DNA from: Pseudorhodobacter turbinis
GTDB lineage: Bacteria; Pseudomonadota; Alphaproteobacteria; Rhodobacterales; Rhodobacteraceae
Length of the DNA: 64,000 bases
Assembly: GCF_005234135.1 (NCBI RefSeq)
Contig: NZ_CP039964.1
Span: forward strand, 930,001-994,000
Reading direction: 5' to 3'
A program made the translations under genes and the position numbers. Positions 1-9,006 of the stretch are shown piece after piece. Numbering within the stretch: the first letter of the stretch is position 1; each line of letters opens with the position of its first letter. Below the pieces are notes generated by a model, which was not told where the DNA came from, did no database searches, and was given only the letters and a program-made list of their open reading frames with translations.

Positions 1-864
1 GAGTCCTTTACCGTCTCTATTCCGCCCACGCATAAGGCCACCCGGATCGAGCTGCCAACGACCACGCCCGACCCGCTGACCAGCTTTGCCGTGACCGAGC
101 GGCGGAAACTGCCCGATCTTGGCCTTTCCACCCGCGCAGGCGGCAAGCATGACATCATGATCTTTGTGCATGGCTACAACTATTCCTTTGCGGAATCGCT
201 GTTTCGTCTGGCACAGGTTGCCACCGACGGGGAGTTAACGGAAACGCCGGTGCTTTTTGCCTGGCCCTCGGCGGCCACTGTGGTGGGCTATATTGCCGAT
301 AAGGATGCCGCGACCTATTCGCGCGATGATCTGGTGGCGCTTTTGACGGATGTCGCCACCGACCCGAACATCGGAGAGATCACCCTCTTCGGGCACTCCA
401 TGGGCGGATGGCTGGTGGCCGAGGCCCTGCGCCAGTTGCGATTGAGCGGACAGGATAAGGTGATTGACCGGCTGGCGAATGTGGTTCTGGCCGCACCCGA
501 CATCGACCTTGATGTGTTCCACCGGCAATTGCGCACTATCGGGCCGCTGACCCCGCCCATGACGCTGCTGGTCTCAGCCGATGATCGTGCCTTGCGGCTT
601 GCAGAGTGGCTTGCGGGATCGCGGGCGCGGTTGGGAACGACAGATACCAACGACCCCAAGGTTCAATCGCTTGCAGCGGCACATGGCTTGCTGGTGATTG
701 ATATTTCAAAAGTGGACGCGTTGGACCCGAGCAACCACAACAGGTTCGCAGGGTTGATGACCGTGTTGCCCCGCGCGCCCAGCAGCACGCTGGCCTCATT
801 GCGGCATGCAGGCGCCTTTATCCTTGAACCGATAAGCGCCACACTGGTTGCATCGCAAAAGTAA
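1..864 (+). CDS. alpha/beta hydrolase (DUF900-like), 5' truncated by window edge
   Basis: The reading frame is open from base 1, so the N-terminus lies outside the window; the GTG at 91 is an internal codon or a secondary start. The visible part has alpha/beta-hydrolase landmarks: an oxyanion-region motif VHGYNYSF, a nucleophile elbow GHSMGG, a candidate acid in VSADDRAL and a candidate catalytic His in DPSNHNRF. This matches the DUF900 group of putative esterases, usually lipoproteins or membrane-anchored. The substrate cannot be read from sequence. It converges on the DUF302 gene 32 bp downstream. Confidence 0.75.
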   Translation, partial: ESFTVSIPPTHKATRIELPTTTPDPLTSFAVTERRKLPDLGLSTRAGGKHDIMIFVHGYNYSFAESLFRLAQVATDGELTETPVLFAWPSAATVVGYIADKDAATYSRDDLVALLTDVATDPNIGEITLFGHSMGGWLVAEALRQLRLSGQDKVIDRLANVVLAAPDIDLDVFHRQLRTIGPLTPPMTLLVSADDRALRLAEWLAGSRARLGTTDTNDPKVQSLAAAHGLLVIDISKVDALDPSNHNRFAGLMTVLPRAPSSTLASLRHAGAFILEPISATLVASQK

Positions 865-896
865 TGCCGGGACCCGTTGTCGGTCCCGGCATATGG

Positions 897-1343
897 TTAC
901 TCGGCCGAGGTTGCCTTATCGGTCAGGGCCTTCAACGCGCCATTTACCTTGGTCACGATCTCTGCATCTGCGGGGATATCCAGACCCGCAAACAGATCCT
1001 CGGCAGGTGACCAGAGCAATTGGGTGGTGCCATCAGCGTCCTGATAGGCAAGCACACGCAGCGGCAATTCCAGACCCGCGCGCAGATCGGCCTCCATCGC
1101 GGCGGTGCCCAAGGCCGGATTTCCGAACACCAGCAAGGTCGCATCCGGAATGGATTTTCCAACGCTCTCGGCCCCTTTGGCATGATCAATGCGCGCAAAA
1201 ATCGTCGCACCTGCACCTGTCGCTGCGGCTTCCAGCTTGTCGATGGTTTCACCGACCGACAAGGGCGATGGTTTGGTGACATTATCAGCCCAAGCCGTCG
1301 TGGCCGAAAGGGCGAGAATGGTCGCGGCGATATAATGCTTCAT
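897..1343 (-). CDS. DUF302 family periplasmic protein
   Basis: A 148-residue protein with a clear Sec signal peptide (MKHYIAATILALSATTAWA) followed by a DUF302-type domain; it has the family's 'IFARIDHAKGA' and 'LLVFGNPALGT' stretches. DUF302 proteins are small alpha/beta proteins of unknown biochemical role, often exported. It is a single gene, convergent with the upstream hydrolase and separated by 75 bp from the end of the P450 gene, so it may be read with that operon or from its own promoter. Function unknown. Confidence 0.8.
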   Translation of the reverse strand: MKHYIAATILALSATTAWADNVTKPSPLSVGETIDKLEAAATGAGATIFARIDHAKGAESVGKSIPDATLLVFGNPALGTAAMEADLRAGLELPLRVLAYQDADGTTQLLWSPAEDLFAGLDIPADAEIVTKVNGALKALTDKATSAE

Positions 1344-1418
1344 GTCGTGCTCCTGTTGTGATCACCACCAATCAAGCGGGGTGGCCAATAAAATAAATGG
1401 CCAGCCCGATCGGTTTTT

Positions 1419-2639
1419 TCAACCGCTTGCGCTGCGGTCGGGGAATTTATCTTGGGCCACACGCACCGGCAAACCGGTCGGACCACGAAAAGCAAAGCCG
1501 TGAAACCTTACCTCGGGCTCCTCCATCAGCGCCATATCCGGAAGGCGCGCAAAAACTTCGGGTAAAACGACATCCCCCGCCAACAGACGGTAGGCGTTTC
1601 CGCCCAAGCATTGATGCGGCCCGTCGCCAAAGCTATGGTTGCGCAAGGCAGGGCGGTGGATATCAAAGCGCTCGGGGTGGGCCCAGATATCCTCGTCATG
1701 ATTGGCCGAGGCCTGAACCGCCATCACGGTTTCCCCTTCGGGAATAAGCACGCCGCGCATGATCAGCGATTTCTTGACAATGCGGGGGCTGGCCTGAATG
1801 GGCGCGACCCAGCGCAGCCCCTCCTCAACCGCGGCGTCCCAGGTGCCGGTCGCAATGCAGCTTTGCAACTGCGCGGGGTTCGCAAGCAACCCGTAAAGCG
1901 TTGAGAGCAGCGCATCGCGGGTTTCAATCACCGCGCCGCCGATGCAGATCTTCATATTGGTTCTGATCTGCGACAACGGGATCGGGTCGGGTTGATTGGC
2001 CATCGCTGACAGCACCGAGCCATCAGGGGCCGCACGGTGCCGTTCGATCATCGCATCAAAGCAAGCGTTCATCTCGGCGTTGGCCTGATCGCTGACCTTG
2101 AAAACCGCAGGGTCGAAACTGGCGTTCATCGCACCGGTCACAAGGGCATCGGCCCATGCAAACAGTTGCGCGTCGTCAACCTTACCCAGCCCAAGCACAA
2201 GCTTGACATAGCCCGCGCTGATCGGCGTGGCGAGGGCAGGCAACAGGTCAAGAACGCCCTGCCCGGCCATAGAGCCTAACACGCGGTCCGTCAGCGCCGC
2301 GAATGCCGGCTGCCACATTTGAACGTGGTCGACGGTCAAGGCCGGCTCCATCGCGGCACGTTCGCGCAGATGCGGGCAGCCGTCCTTGCGCATCAAGGTA
2401 TGGCCGCCAAAGGCGCGCTGCATCGGCGTGGTCGTGTCAGAGGACCCGAAATGTTCGCCGTCGGTTTTGACGCGCAAGACATCCTCTGCCTTGGTGAACA
2501 GGATCCGCCCACCCAGTGCCGCGATCCGTGCAACCGGCATCGTGTGGCGCAAGCGGGCATAGACCTGCGCGGGATCGCTTTGCAACATCGCAAGCGTGGT
2601 CAGTTCGTCCGTTGGCACCGCGCCGGGCGCATCAGGCAT
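1419..2639 (-). CDS. cytochrome P450
   Basis: A 406-residue soluble bacterial P450 without an N-terminal membrane anchor. The haem-binding loop is SFGDGPHQCLGG (FxxGxxxCxG, with the Cys thiolate ligand), the K-helix ExxR is in AAVEEGLRW, and the I-helix region reads GGAVIETRDAL. Length is typical of class I bacterial P450s that take electrons from a ferredoxin; no ferredoxin or reductase gene lies beside it. Its start overlaps the end of the osmC-like gene by 8 bp, and it is the last gene of the dctPQM-osmC-P450 run, so it probably oxidises a compound related to what the TRAP system imports (inference). Confidence 0.9.
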   Translation of the reverse strand: MPDAPGAVPTDELTTLAMLQSDPAQVYARLRHTMPVARIAALGGRILFTKAEDVLRVKTDGEHFGSSDTTTPMQRAFGGHTLMRKDGCPHLRERAAMEPALTVDHVQMWQPAFAALTDRVLGSMAGQGVLDLLPALATPISAGYVKLVLGLGKVDDAQLFAWADALVTGAMNASFDPAVFKVSDQANAEMNACFDAMIERHRAAPDGSVLSAMANQPDPIPLSQIRTNMKICIGGAVIETRDALLSTLYGLLANPAQLQSCIATGTWDAAVEEGLRWVAPIQASPRIVKKSLIMRGVLIPEGETVMAVQASANHDEDIWAHPERFDIHRPALRNHSFGDGPHQCLGGNAYRLLAGDVVLPEVFARLPDMALMEEPEVRFHGFAFRGPTGLPVRVAQDKFPDRSASG

Positions 2640-3045
2640 CTGCGTTAACTTCTGTGGTGACCGAGACGGGACAGTTCAACGTATTGCTGACAGTGCAGAT
2701 CGATTTGGCCTGCTCCACGATCGGTGCGATCAATGCCTCATCCGCGACCAGACGGCCCAGAACGGTGATCTCAATACTGCCAACGCGGCTTGGATCATCC
2801 AAAGCTTTGACCCCTTCGACCCGCACCGAGAACGGCTGCAAAGCAGCATTCTGCTGTCCCGCCGCCCATTGCACGGATTTCAGGATACAAGCCGCAAGCG
2901 AGGCCAAAAGCGTATCAACTGGCGTATGCGTGGGCGGATATGCAGATGCCTTTGCCACATCGCGGTAGGCATATTGAATGGTATCGCTACCATCAAAGAT
3001 CGCAAAAACGGGGCCGAATTTACGCGGGCGGGCATTAAGAGCCAT
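2632..3045 (-). CDS. OsmC/Ohr family protein
   Basis: A 137-residue protein with the OsmC-family fold signatures: the first conserved Cys in LAACILKS (helix following TPVDTLLASLAAC) and the second in SICTVSNTLNCPV. Family members reduce organic hydroperoxides with the two cysteines, although many OsmC-like proteins have other or unknown roles. It lies 15 bp after dctM and overlaps the P450 gene by 8 bp, so it is translationally coupled to it. Peroxide protection of the P450 pathway is an attractive but unproven reading. Confidence 0.85.
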   Translation of the reverse strand: MALNARPRKFGPVFAIFDGSDTIQYAYRDVAKASAYPPTHTPVDTLLASLAACILKSVQWAAGQQNAALQPFSVRVEGVKALDDPSRVGSIEITVLGRLVADEALIAPIVEQAKSICTVSNTLNCPVSVTTEVNADA

Positions 3046-3060
3046 AAGGACACTCCAGTA

Positions 3061-4353
3061 TTAAAAAAGCAGGTTCGGAAGGAAAAGCGCCAACGCCGGA
3101 AACAGCGTCAACAGCAGGATCGCAAACAGATGGATCAGCCAATAGGGCACGGTGGCATAGGCGACGCGGCCAAGGCTGACTTGGTTATTTGTGAGCGAGG
3201 TCAGCACCGAAAGGTTCAAGCCCACCGGCGGCGTCACCTGGCCGATCTCGATCACAATCGTGATGATCACACCGATCCAGATTGCATCAAAACCAAGGCC
3301 CGTCAGCAATGGAAAGACCACCGGCAAGGTCATGATCATCAAGGATAGCCCGTCAAAGAAACAGCCCATAACCAAATAGATCAGCACCACCAACAGCAAG
3401 ACGCTATAGGTGCCAAGGCCGCTTTCGGCCACCACCTCCAAAATCTTTTGCGGCAGGCCCAGAATGCTGACCGATTGCGCCAGAATGGTCGCGCCCAGCA
3501 CGAGAAATCCCACCGCCGAAAACAGCAGGACGGAATTATAAATCGCCTCGATCAGCTTGGAAAACGTCAGATCGCCCCAGATCGACGAAATGATAACCGC
3601 CAGAACAACGCCCACACCGGCGGCCTCGGTCGGGGTGGCAAGGCCAAGAACAATCGTGCCGATCACACCTGCGATCAACGCCAACAGCGGCCAGATCTGT
3701 CGCAGCCCAAGAATGATTTCCCAAAGGGTGCTGCTATGCGGATCACGCGGGGCAAGCGACGGGTTGCGGATACATCTGACCAAGATATAGGCCATGAACA
3801 TCGCCCCGACCAACAAGCCCGGTACAATCCCCGCCGCAAACAGCCGCCCGATAGAGGTTTCCGTCAGCGCGCCGTAAATCAGGAAGGACAGGCTGGGCGG
3901 GATCAACAGGCCAAGCGTGCCGCCCCCCGCAAGGCTGCCCACCACCATATCCTTGTTATAGCCACGCTTGGCCATCTCGGGGTATGCAACAGACCCTACG
4001 GCGGCCGCGGTTGACAGGCTTGACCCGCTGACGGCGCCAAAGAGGGTGCAAACCGCGATATTGGTGTGCAACAAGCCCCCCGGCACCCGCCGGAACAGTG
4101 GCGAAAAGGCGGAATAGGCCTTCTCGCTGATGCCGCTGCGCAAGAGGATTTCGCCCAGCAGGATGAACATCGGCACGGCGCTTAGGGTGAAGGAATTGAA
4201 CACGCCCCAGATGGCATCAATCGCCAAGGACGTCGCGCCATTGGAGTAGAACTGCAAGATAACCAGCCCGGTGATGCCAAGGGCAGCACCCAAGGCAACG
4301 CCAGTGCCCGCGCTAAAGACGATACCGCCAATCAGTGTGAACCAAAGTGTCAT
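3061..4353 (-). CDS. dctM: TRAP transporter large permease subunit (DctM)
   Basis: A 430-residue inner-membrane protein with about a dozen hydrophobic segments, as expected for the DctM subunit that forms the Na+-driven translocation path of TRAP transporters. Family stretches visible include 'VPMFILLGEILLRSG', 'AVSGSSLSTAAAVGSVAYPEM' and 'GQVTPPVGLNLSV'. It overlaps dctQ by 4 bp (ATGA) and is followed closely by osmC and the P450 gene. The substrate is probably an organic acid but cannot be named. Confidence 0.93.
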   Translation of the reverse strand: MTLWFTLIGGIVFSAGTGVALGAALGITGLVILQFYSNGATSLAIDAIWGVFNSFTLSAVPMFILLGEILLRSGISEKAYSAFSPLFRRVPGGLLHTNIAVCTLFGAVSGSSLSTAAAVGSVAYPEMAKRGYNKDMVVGSLAGGGTLGLLIPPSLSFLIYGALTETSIGRLFAAGIVPGLLVGAMFMAYILVRCIRNPSLAPRDPHSSTLWEIILGLRQIWPLLALIAGVIGTIVLGLATPTEAAGVGVVLAVIISSIWGDLTFSKLIEAIYNSVLLFSAVGFLVLGATILAQSVSILGLPQKILEVVAESGLGTYSVLLLVVLIYLVMGCFFDGLSLMIMTLPVVFPLLTGLGFDAIWIGVIITIVIEIGQVTPPVGLNLSVLTSLTNNQVSLGRVAYATVPYWLIHLFAILLLTLFPALALFLPNLLF

Positions 4354-4877
4354 TCGAGGGGGTTTCCAGAATTGGGTGCCGCGTTATCGAAATCCTCAAT
4401 GATCCCGACCATACGCGCCAGCAAAATCGCCCCCGTGGTCGCCAGCGAAAGCGGCATCAGCGCCATCCAAGGCCACAGCAAAAGGCGCGTCGTCTCGGTC
4501 TTGAGGTTGCGTTTGAAGGCGAATTCGAACCAGGGGATTGTTTCCACGATCAACCAGCCGAAAAACCCGATCCCGACCAGTAATGCGACAATGTTCATCA
4601 CCCTGCGCGAGGGGCCTTGCAGCCGATCCGCGATCAGGGAAACCCGAACGTGCTTTTGCTTCAATGTCACCATGGGCAGGCCCAGAAACAAGGAAACACT
4701 TAGCATCAGGCCAACGACTTCTTCGGTGATATGGACCGGCGAATTGGCGAATTTGCGCATCATAACGCTGGTCACGATGATGCCGACAATCGCCGTCATC
4801 CCCAAGGCCGCAAGGGCAGCACAAGCCAGGGCCAGCCGATCCAGCCCCAGCGCGATGATGTTTTTAATTGTGTTCAC
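4350..4877 (-). CDS. dctQ: TRAP transporter small permease subunit (DctQ)
   Basis: A 175-residue protein with four hydrophobic segments, the standard DctQ architecture; it pairs with DctM in the membrane. The stretch 'EEVVGLMLSVSLFLGLPMVTLKQKHVRVSL' region carries the family's conserved K/R-H-V-R-V pattern. It sits 9 bp after dctP and overlaps dctM by 4 bp, so the three subunits are one transcription unit. Confidence 0.9.
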   Translation of the reverse strand: MNTIKNIIALGLDRLALACAALAALGMTAIVGIIVTSVMMRKFANSPVHITEEVVGLMLSVSLFLGLPMVTLKQKHVRVSLIADRLQGPSRRVMNIVALLVGIGFFGWLIVETIPWFEFAFKRNLKTETTRLLLWPWMALMPLSLATTGAILLARMVGIIEDFDNAAPNSGNPLE

Positions 4878-4886
4878 AAGCGCCTC

Positions 4887-5897
4887 TTAGCGACCCAATG
4901 CCTTAAGCACACGTTCGCGGTACGCGGGCGCATTGCCACCGGCTTCCTCGGCCAATTGTGCCCAGGTTTCCGTCATCGAAGACACAACCAGCGCGCGATC
5001 CTCATCGGAGAAATCCTCCCCCCAGATAACACCACCATCGGCGAGGGTCTGGCGCGCGTCCAGTTCAAGCTGGAGGTCTTTTTCATATTGGTTGGTGCGG
5101 TCCCACAGGTCATCGGCTGCCTTGGTAATGGTTGCCTTGACGGACTCGTCGGTTGCCTCCCAACGGTCGGTGGCCACCCCGATCACATAGGGGCCCGACG
5201 CCATAGGATAGAGGTAGGACGCATATTTAGCGACCTCTTGCAACGATACCGTATGGGCGTAAAGCGCGGGGTAAAGCGCGCAATCCACGACGCCGGTTTT
5301 CATCGCAACATACATTTCCTCTTGGGGAACGATCTGCGCGGCGATGCCCAGACGAGTGAAGGTTTCAACCTGATCACGCGCCCAAACCCGCAGCTTCTTG
5401 GATTTCAGGTCTTCAAGCGTGCGCACAGGCTCATCCCGGCAAAAGACCGAAACCGAAAGCATCGGAATCGCAACATAACCAACCGAGGACACACCCCAAT
5501 CGGTGAACTCTTCTTGATATATCTCGCGCACGGTGGGGATCACCTGCTCGAATTCCTCAATGGAACCGATTGTCCCCTGAACCACGACCGAGCTAAGGGC
5601 GGGGGCATCACGGCCCAGATAATTCGCCCACATCAGGCTCATCTCAACGGCACCCTTGGGCAAAAACCGCAAGGTGTCGGTGTTGGGCAGGCCCAGCGAG
5701 CCACCGCTATAAAGCTTGAGGGATGTCTCACCGCCCAGCGCTGCGTTCACCTCTTCGACGAATTGCTCCATCTGTGCGGTTTCGGGGCGGGTTTCGGGCA
5801 AGAAGTTGTTGAACCGCCATTCCTCGGCCATGGCCGGGGTCATGGTCATGCCAAGGGCGGTAAGGCCCAGTGCAACGCTTGTGCGAATTTTGCTCAT
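4887..5897 (-). CDS. dctP: TRAP transporter substrate-binding protein (DctP)
   Basis: Periplasmic solute receptor of the TRAP system, 336 residues from the chosen start MSKIRTSVALGLT. That start gives a normal signal peptide ending ...PAMA/EEWRF and has an AGGGAG-like ribosome site just upstream; a longer frame reaching 6071 adds 58 residues that look unlike a signal peptide and is rejected. Mature-protein features include the pocket region with 'LRVWARDQVETFTRLG' and 'YVAMKTGVVDCALYPA', the typical place for the ligand-carboxylate-binding Arg in DctP proteins. First gene of the dctPQM-osmC-P450 run. Confidence 0.9.
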   Translation of the reverse strand: MSKIRTSVALGLTALGMTMTPAMAEEWRFNNFLPETRPETAQMEQFVEEVNAALGGETSLKLYSGGSLGLPNTDTLRFLPKGAVEMSLMWANYLGRDAPALSSVVVQGTIGSIEEFEQVIPTVREIYQEEFTDWGVSSVGYVAIPMLSVSVFCRDEPVRTLEDLKSKKLRVWARDQVETFTRLGIAAQIVPQEEMYVAMKTGVVDCALYPALYAHTVSLQEVAKYASYLYPMASGPYVIGVATDRWEATDESVKATITKAADDLWDRTNQYEKDLQLELDARQTLADGGVIWGEDFSDEDRALVVSSMTETWAQLAEEAGGNAPAYRERVLKALGR

Positions 5898-6197
5898 CCT
5901 GAAGGCTCCCTGTAGGGTTATCTTTTGATATATTGGGCAGACCCTTAGTATGTTTTTGCATGCCGCGCCACTGTGGAACGCGCCATTTTCCAAAAGGCGA
6001 GTCGCCCTGTCCTTGCCTGACAATGGCGCAAGCGATCCAAGGATACTATCATTTTTCCGCCCCGCCCCCACCCCGTTCCATTCAGCCGGTCCTTAACCGG
6101 ATGCAGGGGGCGATCAGGAAAAGGAAACAGGAAGGCACCGTGCGCACCTTCCCTCTCGCAGCCCTTCAGACGGGCAAGGGGCTAAGCCCCCAAGATA
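5898..6197. other. intergenic region between dctP and pstB
   Basis: 300 bp without a credible gene. The left part must hold the dctP promoter (reading left). The right part lies downstream of pstB (also leftward) and contains a 6-bp GGAAGG/CCTTCC stem near 6130-6152 that could be a weak terminator, though no T-run follows it. Nothing else recognised. Confidence 0.5.
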
Positions 6198-7055
6198 TCA
6201 GCCATAGCGACCGGTGATATAGCTTTCTGTGCTTGGATGTTTCGGACTGGTGAAGATCTGGCTGGTTTCACCAAACTCGATCAACTCACCCAGATACATA
6301 AAGGCCGTCCGGTGTGAAATCCGTGCCGCCTGCTGCATGTTATGGGTCACGATCACCACGGTCACGGTTTCTGCAAGCTCTTGCACAAGGTCCTCGACCT
6401 TGGCGGTGGCAATCGGGTCAAGCGCCGACGTCGGCTCATCCAGAAGCAGGATCTCGGGGTTTGGCGCAAGGGCACGGGCGATGCACAAGCGTTGCTGTTG
6501 GCCGCCCGACAGATCATTGGCCGAACCGTGCAGCTTGTCCTTGACCTCATCCCAGATCGCGGCGCGTTTGAGGGCGGTCTCAACCGCCTCTTCGATCACG
6601 GCGCGGTTTTTGATGCCGCGCACGCGCAGACCGGCGGCCACGTTTTCAAAGATTGACTTGGGGAACGGGTTCGGCTTTTGAAACACCATCCCCACGCGCA
6701 GGCGCACCACAACCGGATCGGCCTCGGGGCCAATAAGGTTCTCGCCGTCCTGTTCCAGGATCACGCGGCCCTCATAGCGGTTGCCGGGATAAAGGTCATG
6801 CATCCGGTTCAGGCTGCGCAACAAGGTGGATTTACCACAGCCAGACGGCCCGATGATCGCCGTCACCTTGCGGTCAAGGATCGGCATATCGACATTTTTG
6901 ATTGCCTGCATCCCGTTGGAATAAAAGAAACTGAAGTTCTCTATCCGTGCGCAAAGCGGCTCGCTTTCGGGGGCGGGCTTGATCGGGGGCGGCGGTGCCG
7001 CTGCGGTCGTTTCTGTGGTTTCTGTGGCTTTGGGGGTCATGCCGATATCCATCAT
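6198..7055 (-). CDS. pstB: phosphate ABC transporter ATP-binding protein PstB
   Basis: A 285-residue ATPase of the high-affinity phosphate transporter. Walker A is GPSGCGKST, the ABC signature is LSGGQQQR, Walker B is [14 protein letters not shown] and the switch His lies in VTHNMQQA. The N-terminus carries about 30 extra low-complexity residues (Thr/Ala/Pro-rich) before the domain; a shorter start at 7052 is possible. It is the last gene of pstSCAB, 3 bp after pstA, and is expected to be induced through the Pho box upstream of pstS. Confidence 0.97.
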   Translation of the reverse strand: MMDIGMTPKATETTETTAAAPPPPIKPAPESEPLCARIENFSFFYSNGMQAIKNVDMPILDRKVTAIIGPSGCGKSTLLRSLNRMHDLYPGNRYEGRVILEQDGENLIGPEADPVVVRLRVGMVFQKPNPFPKSIFENVAAGLRVRGIKNRAVIEEAVETALKRAAIWDEVKDKLHGSANDLSGGQQQRLCIARALAPNPEILLLDEPTSALDPIATAKVEDLVQELAETVTVVIVTHNMQQAARISHRTAFMYLGELIEFGETSQIFTSPKHPSTESYITGRYG

Positions 7056-7058
7056 GGG

Positions 7059-8012
7059 TTAATTCCTTGAGCCTTTGCGAAGACGGTATCTGATCCAGAT
7101 CGCAACGCCGTTAAGTGAAAGGGTCAGCGCCATCAGCACCACGCCGGTGGCAGCCGCATTGGTGTGGAAATCGGCCTGCGGGCGCGAAACCCAGTTGAAC
7201 ATCTGAATGGGCAGAACCGTAAACGGCGCGTTCAGCCAGTCAAAGTTGATAAAGGGCAACTCACCCGAGATCGGTGCCGGTGGCAGGAAAGCGATGAAGG
7301 TCAGCGCGCCGATGGTGATGATCGGAGCAGTTTCACCGATGGCACGGCTCAGGCCCACGATGGCGCCGGTCAGAATGCCGGGACGCGCAGCCGGAAGGAT
7401 ATAGTTCCACATCACCTGCCACTGGTCGGCCCCAAGGCCATAAGCACCTTCCTTGATGATCTTGGGGATGGCACGCACCGCCTCACGGGTGGAAACGATG
7501 ACAATCGGCAAGATCAACAGGGCCAAAGTCATCCCCGCCACCAAGACCGTTTTGCCCAGGTTCATCCCGTAAACAAACAGGCCAACCGCCAGCAGACCAT
7601 AGATGATCGAGGGCACACCGGCCAGATTGGCGACGTTGATCTCGATCAGATTGGCAAGCCAACCCTTGCGGGCATATTCTTCCAGATAAAGACCCGCAGC
7701 CACCCCGATCGGGATCGCCAGCAGCGCCGTCACCAGCATGATCAACAAAGAGCCGACCCAAGCCGAAAGAATACCGGCCCGCTCGGCCTTGCGCGATGGG
7801 AAGTTGGTCAGAAAGTCATAGTCAATCCGCCATAGGCCGCGCACAACAAGATCGCCGATAAGGGTCAGCAGCAAGGTCATGGCAATGGCCATAACGACAA
7901 GCCCGCCTGCCGAGAAGATTATATCACAGCGTTTGGCACGGGCGATGGCGGCATAGGCGGCCTGATCGGTCTTGACCGCGGCACCCAGTGCGCCTTGGGT
8001 TGTTACAGACAT
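7059..8012 (-). CDS. pstA: phosphate ABC transporter permease PstA
   Basis: A 317-residue inner-membrane permease with six or so hydrophobic segments and the ABC permease EAA-like loop ('KEGAYGLGADQWQVMWNYILPAARPG' region). It forms the channel with PstC. It starts 1 bp after pstC ends and is followed by pstB, so it is co-translated in the pst operon. Confidence 0.96.
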   Translation of the reverse strand: MSVTTQGALGAAVKTDQAAYAAIARAKRCDIIFSAGGLVVMAIAMTLLLTLIGDLVVRGLWRIDYDFLTNFPSRKAERAGILSAWVGSLLIMLVTALLAIPIGVAAGLYLEEYARKGWLANLIEINVANLAGVPSIIYGLLAVGLFVYGMNLGKTVLVAGMTLALLILPIVIVSTREAVRAIPKIIKEGAYGLGADQWQVMWNYILPAARPGILTGAIVGLSRAIGETAPIITIGALTFIAFLPPAPISGELPFINFDWLNAPFTVLPIQMFNWVSRPQADFHTNAAATGVVLMALTLSLNGVAIWIRYRLRKGSRN

Positions 8013-8013
8013 C

Positions 8014-8958
8014 TTAGTAAACCTCGCGGAATTTGCGGCGCAGTAAGAAACCGACGACGTTGAATAACAAGGTGATCAGGAACAGCAGCAAACCGACCGC
8101 AAAGATGGTCTGATAGGCAAGAGAGCCATGCGCCACATCACCCAAGCTCATCTGAACGATATATGCGGTGATGGTGGCTGCGCCCTCTCGGGGGTCCCAC
8201 GTCAGGTTGGGGTTTTGACCCGCAGCGATGGCCAAGACCATAGTTTCGCCCACAGCACGGGACATGCCAAGGATAAAGGCCGCCGTGATGCCGGAAAATG
8301 CCCCCGGTATCACCACTCTGATCGCCACTTGCCACTTGGCCATGCCAAGCGCATAGGCCCCTTCGCGCAACCCGTTGGGCACGGCGCGCATCGCATCCTC
8401 GGATACCGAGACGACATAGGGCAAGATCATGATGCCAAGGATGATCCCCGGCACCAGTAGGTTAATCCCCTTCAGGCCGGGAATAAGCTGCTGCAAGAAC
8501 GGCGTCATAACCAAAAGCGCGAAATAGCCGTAGACAACGGTTGGCACCGCCTCAAGCATCTCTAGCGCGGGTTTGATCACCTCGCGGACAGCCGGTCTGG
8601 CATATTCGCTAAGGTAGATCGCCATGGTCAGGCCGAATGGAATGGCAATCAGCATCGCCAGTCCCGCCGTCTGCAAGGTCGCAAACAACAGTGGCAACAC
8701 ACCAAATTGCGGGTTGGCAAAAACCGGCGTCCACATCGTGCCGAACAAGAAATCGGTCAGCGGGATTTGCATGAAGAAAGGCCAGGAATCGCGTACCAGA
8801 ATGAAAACGATGGCCGTTGTCACGAAAATCGACAATGCGGCACTTAGGAACAGGAACACGCGCATGATGTTGGCAATCATTTTGCGACGTTTGACGAACC
8901 CGCTTTTAATCAGTTCTGACCCTGTGGGAATGGCAGAGTTGGTCAATTGAACCCCCAA
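8014..8958 (-). CDS. pstC: phosphate ABC transporter permease PstC
   Basis: A 314-residue permease with multiple membrane segments and the EAA-type loop 'REGAYALGMAKWQVAIRVVIPGA'-like region that contacts PstB. It pairs with PstA. It follows pstS after 48 bp, a usual spacing in pst operons where pstS is made in excess. Confidence 0.96.
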   Translation of the reverse strand: MGVQLTNSAIPTGSELIKSGFVKRRKMIANIMRVFLFLSAALSIFVTTAIVFILVRDSWPFFMQIPLTDFLFGTMWTPVFANPQFGVLPLLFATLQTAGLAMLIAIPFGLTMAIYLSEYARPAVREVIKPALEMLEAVPTVVYGYFALLVMTPFLQQLIPGLKGINLLVPGIILGIMILPYVVSVSEDAMRAVPNGLREGAYALGMAKWQVAIRVVIPGAFSGITAAFILGMSRAVGETMVLAIAAGQNPNLTWDPREGAATITAYIVQMSLGDVAHGSLAYQTIFAVGLLLFLITLLFNVVGFLLRRKFREVY

Positions 8959-9006
8959 TCATTGGTAATGGCGGGCCGGTATGGCCCGCCACTGGGATAC
9001 ATAGGA

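Noticed and set aside
5898..6071. N-terminal extension of dctP (58 residues)
   Set aside because: The extension would put a typical signal peptide in the middle of the protein; the internal ATG at 5897 has a suitable ribosome site.
6129..6152. Terminator after pstB
   Set aside because: Only a 6-bp stem (GGAAGG/CCTTCC) with no T-run on either side; too weak to list as a terminator.
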